From Sulfuritalea sp. (GTDB lineage: Bacteria; Pseudomonadota; Gammaproteobacteria; Burkholderiales; Rhodocyclaceae), in assembly GCA_016716965.1 (NCBI GenBank), contig JADJUP010000029.1, forward strand, positions 97,242 through 161,241: DNA of 64,000 nucleotides, given 5' to 3'. Within the stretch, counting starts at the first letter, position 1; every line of letters begins with the position of its first letter. A model generated the notes under the pieces. That model did not search any database. It saw only the letters and a program-made list of their open reading frames with translations, and was not told the DNA's origin. Shown piece by piece: positions 62,790-64,000 of the stretch. The position numbers were made by a program, and so were the translations under genes.

Positions 62790-64000
62790 GAGCGAGAGCC
62801 TCTGTGATGGGTTTGTGTGCGGCGCGACGGCTGACGAACCAGGCGGCGGCCGCGGCCAGCGCCACCACGACCAGCGTGGCGCCAAGGTAGAGCGGTGGGA
62901 AAGCTCAGCAGCAGCGGGTAACCGATCGAGCGTCCCGGCGGCGGCGGCATTTCGAGGCCGGCGAAGAGCAGCGCCAGCGTGGTGGCACCCGCCGCCAGCA
63001 TGCCGATCGCCGCGCCCGCCGCGCCGATGGCCGCACCTTCGAGCACGAAGTTGCGCACCACTTCGCCGGGCTGGGTGCCGATCGCGCGCAGGGTGCCGAT
63101 CTCGCGGGTGCGCTCGACCGCCCGCCCAGCGTTGCTCATGGCGAAGGCGACGATCACCACCATGATCAGGCCGAGGATACCGAAGATGCGGTTGTACAGC
63201 GCGCGCACCGCCTGGTAGAAGACCGCCATGTCGCGCCAGGTGCGCACCGCCAGTTCCGGGTGGGTGGCCTTTACCTGCGCCGCCATCGCCTCGGTCTGCG
63301 CCGTGTCCTTGAGGTAGATGGCGAGGATGCCGACCTTGTCCGTCAGCAGCAGGCGCTGCACGGCGCGGATGTCGGTCATCACCAGGCGGCGGTCGATCTC
63401 CGGCACGCCGGTCTTGACGATACCGCGCACCACCGCATCCACCGCGTTGAGGTTGCCTTCGGTGGTGGTGCCGAGCAGGGTCAGCAGGCCGCCCGCCCTC
63501 ACCTTCATCAGCGTCGCCAATTCGTCGCCGATGACGATTTCCGGGCACCGCCTCCGGCGGCCCTGGCGCCTCGCCGGCTGACGAAATCGAGCTGCAGCCC
63601 GCGCAGGGCGGAAATCCACGTCCGGATCGACGCCGCTGCCGATGAATACCGCCGACTTGTCGCCATTCGAAACCAGGCCCGAAAACTGGATGCGCGGCGC
63701 TACCGCGCGCACCCCGGGCAGCGCCGCGTAGTGCGCTACCAGCGCCGCTGCGCCGGAGGCCGTGCTGCAGCGGCGTCATCGTCGTTGTCGAAGCCGCGCT
63801 TTGCTGCCGGCACCACGTGGCCGCTGTCGCGCGCCGTCATTTCCTCCAGCGATTCGTGGGTGAACAGCGCGAAGCCGCCGCCGATCAGCACCGCCGCGGT
63901 GCCCGCCAGGCCGTGATCAGCATCGCGGTGAGCGAGCGGCGCTTGTTGCGCATCACGTTCTCCCAGGCAAACAGGATCCACTTCGTTTCAGTTCTCCAGT
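62782..64000 (-). pseudogene. ABC transporter permease of the FtsX/LolE/MacB type, broken by many single-base indels
   Basis: Pieces in all three frames assemble to one permease: TKWILFAWENVMRNKRRSLT and AMLITA, then AGTAAVLIGGGFALFTHESL, LVAHYAALPGVRAVAPRIQF, and EIVIGDELATLMKVRAG. The FtsX helices follow (GILGLIMVVIVAFAMSNAGR, REIGTLRAIGTQPGEVVRNF), with a last helix LYLGATLVVVALAAAAAWFV. Frame breaks lie near 63916, 63770-63780, 63750, 63620, 63578, 63545 and 62891, mostly extra C or G in short G/C runs. The start is not determinable at the window edge. This may be gene decay, but so many one-base changes at a sequence end suggest assembly error. Confidence 0.75.

Overview
The window is chromosomal DNA from a GC-rich Gram-negative bacterium. 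The gene set and order (nadK-recN divergent from hrcA-hemH; grpE-dnaK-dnaJ; leuC-leuD-leuB-asd-fimV-truA-trpF-trpB-trpA-accD-folC-SPOR-cvpA-purF-metZ; trxA-rho-rpmE) is that of a betaproteobacterium, most likely of the Rhodocyclales/Sterolibacteriaceae type. This placement is inferred from synteny and protein character only. No rRNA, tRNA, CRISPR array or insertion sequence was found.

Layout. 1-4.9 kb: carA-carB (carB runs off the left edge), then dapB and bamE, all on the minus strand. 5.4-6.5 kb: fur and a TMEM165/GDT1-type manganese exporter. 6.5-15.7 kb: recN and nadK divergent from hrcA-hemH-trxC-grpE-dnaK-dnaJ. Two sigma-32 promoters are readable, one before grpE and a near-ideal one before dnaK. 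15.8-22.3 kb: two paralogous hybrid histidine kinases, the first translationally coupled to a periplasmic substrate-binding protein. 22.5-28.5 kb: cysS, a pair of secreted Csd6-like (Cds6 family) envelope proteins, two cyclophilins and lpxH. 28.5-46.1 kb: a long minus-strand biosynthetic run making leucine, the aspartate-family semialdehyde, tryptophan, folate, malonyl-CoA, purine and methionine, with fimV, truA and an EcfT-like membrane protein inside it. 46-53.6 kb: an MFS permease, aroC, ferredoxin, trxA-rho-rpmE (with a textbook terminator), an ArnT-like glycosyltransferase and orn. 53.7-64 kb is more accessory: an M48 protease, pterin dehydratase, rsgA, a frameshifted WYL regulator, a PIN/RHH toxin-antitoxin pair, a cN-I type 5'-nucleotidase, an MNT nucleotidyltransferase whose HEPN partner is truncated, an A+T-richer 1.4-kb segment, and a minus-strand outer-membrane/FtsX-type export cluster whose permease gene carries many single-base indels.

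The most unusual thing seen is not a gene. A roughly 23-bp sequence that begins AAAGTCGGCG and ends ACGGC recurs at least seven times in 64 kb, in both orientations, between genes and inside them. It forms the C-terminus of TruA, a loop of LpxH and part of a porin-like signal peptide. Two copies in the same orientation bracket the A+T-richer segment that interrupts the HEPN gene. A separate set of palindromes carries regulatory signals: a perfect inverted repeat covering the trxC ribosome-binding site, a triple-palindrome element supplying the accD ribosome-binding site, and a 16-bp palindrome in the spacer of a putative fimV promoter.
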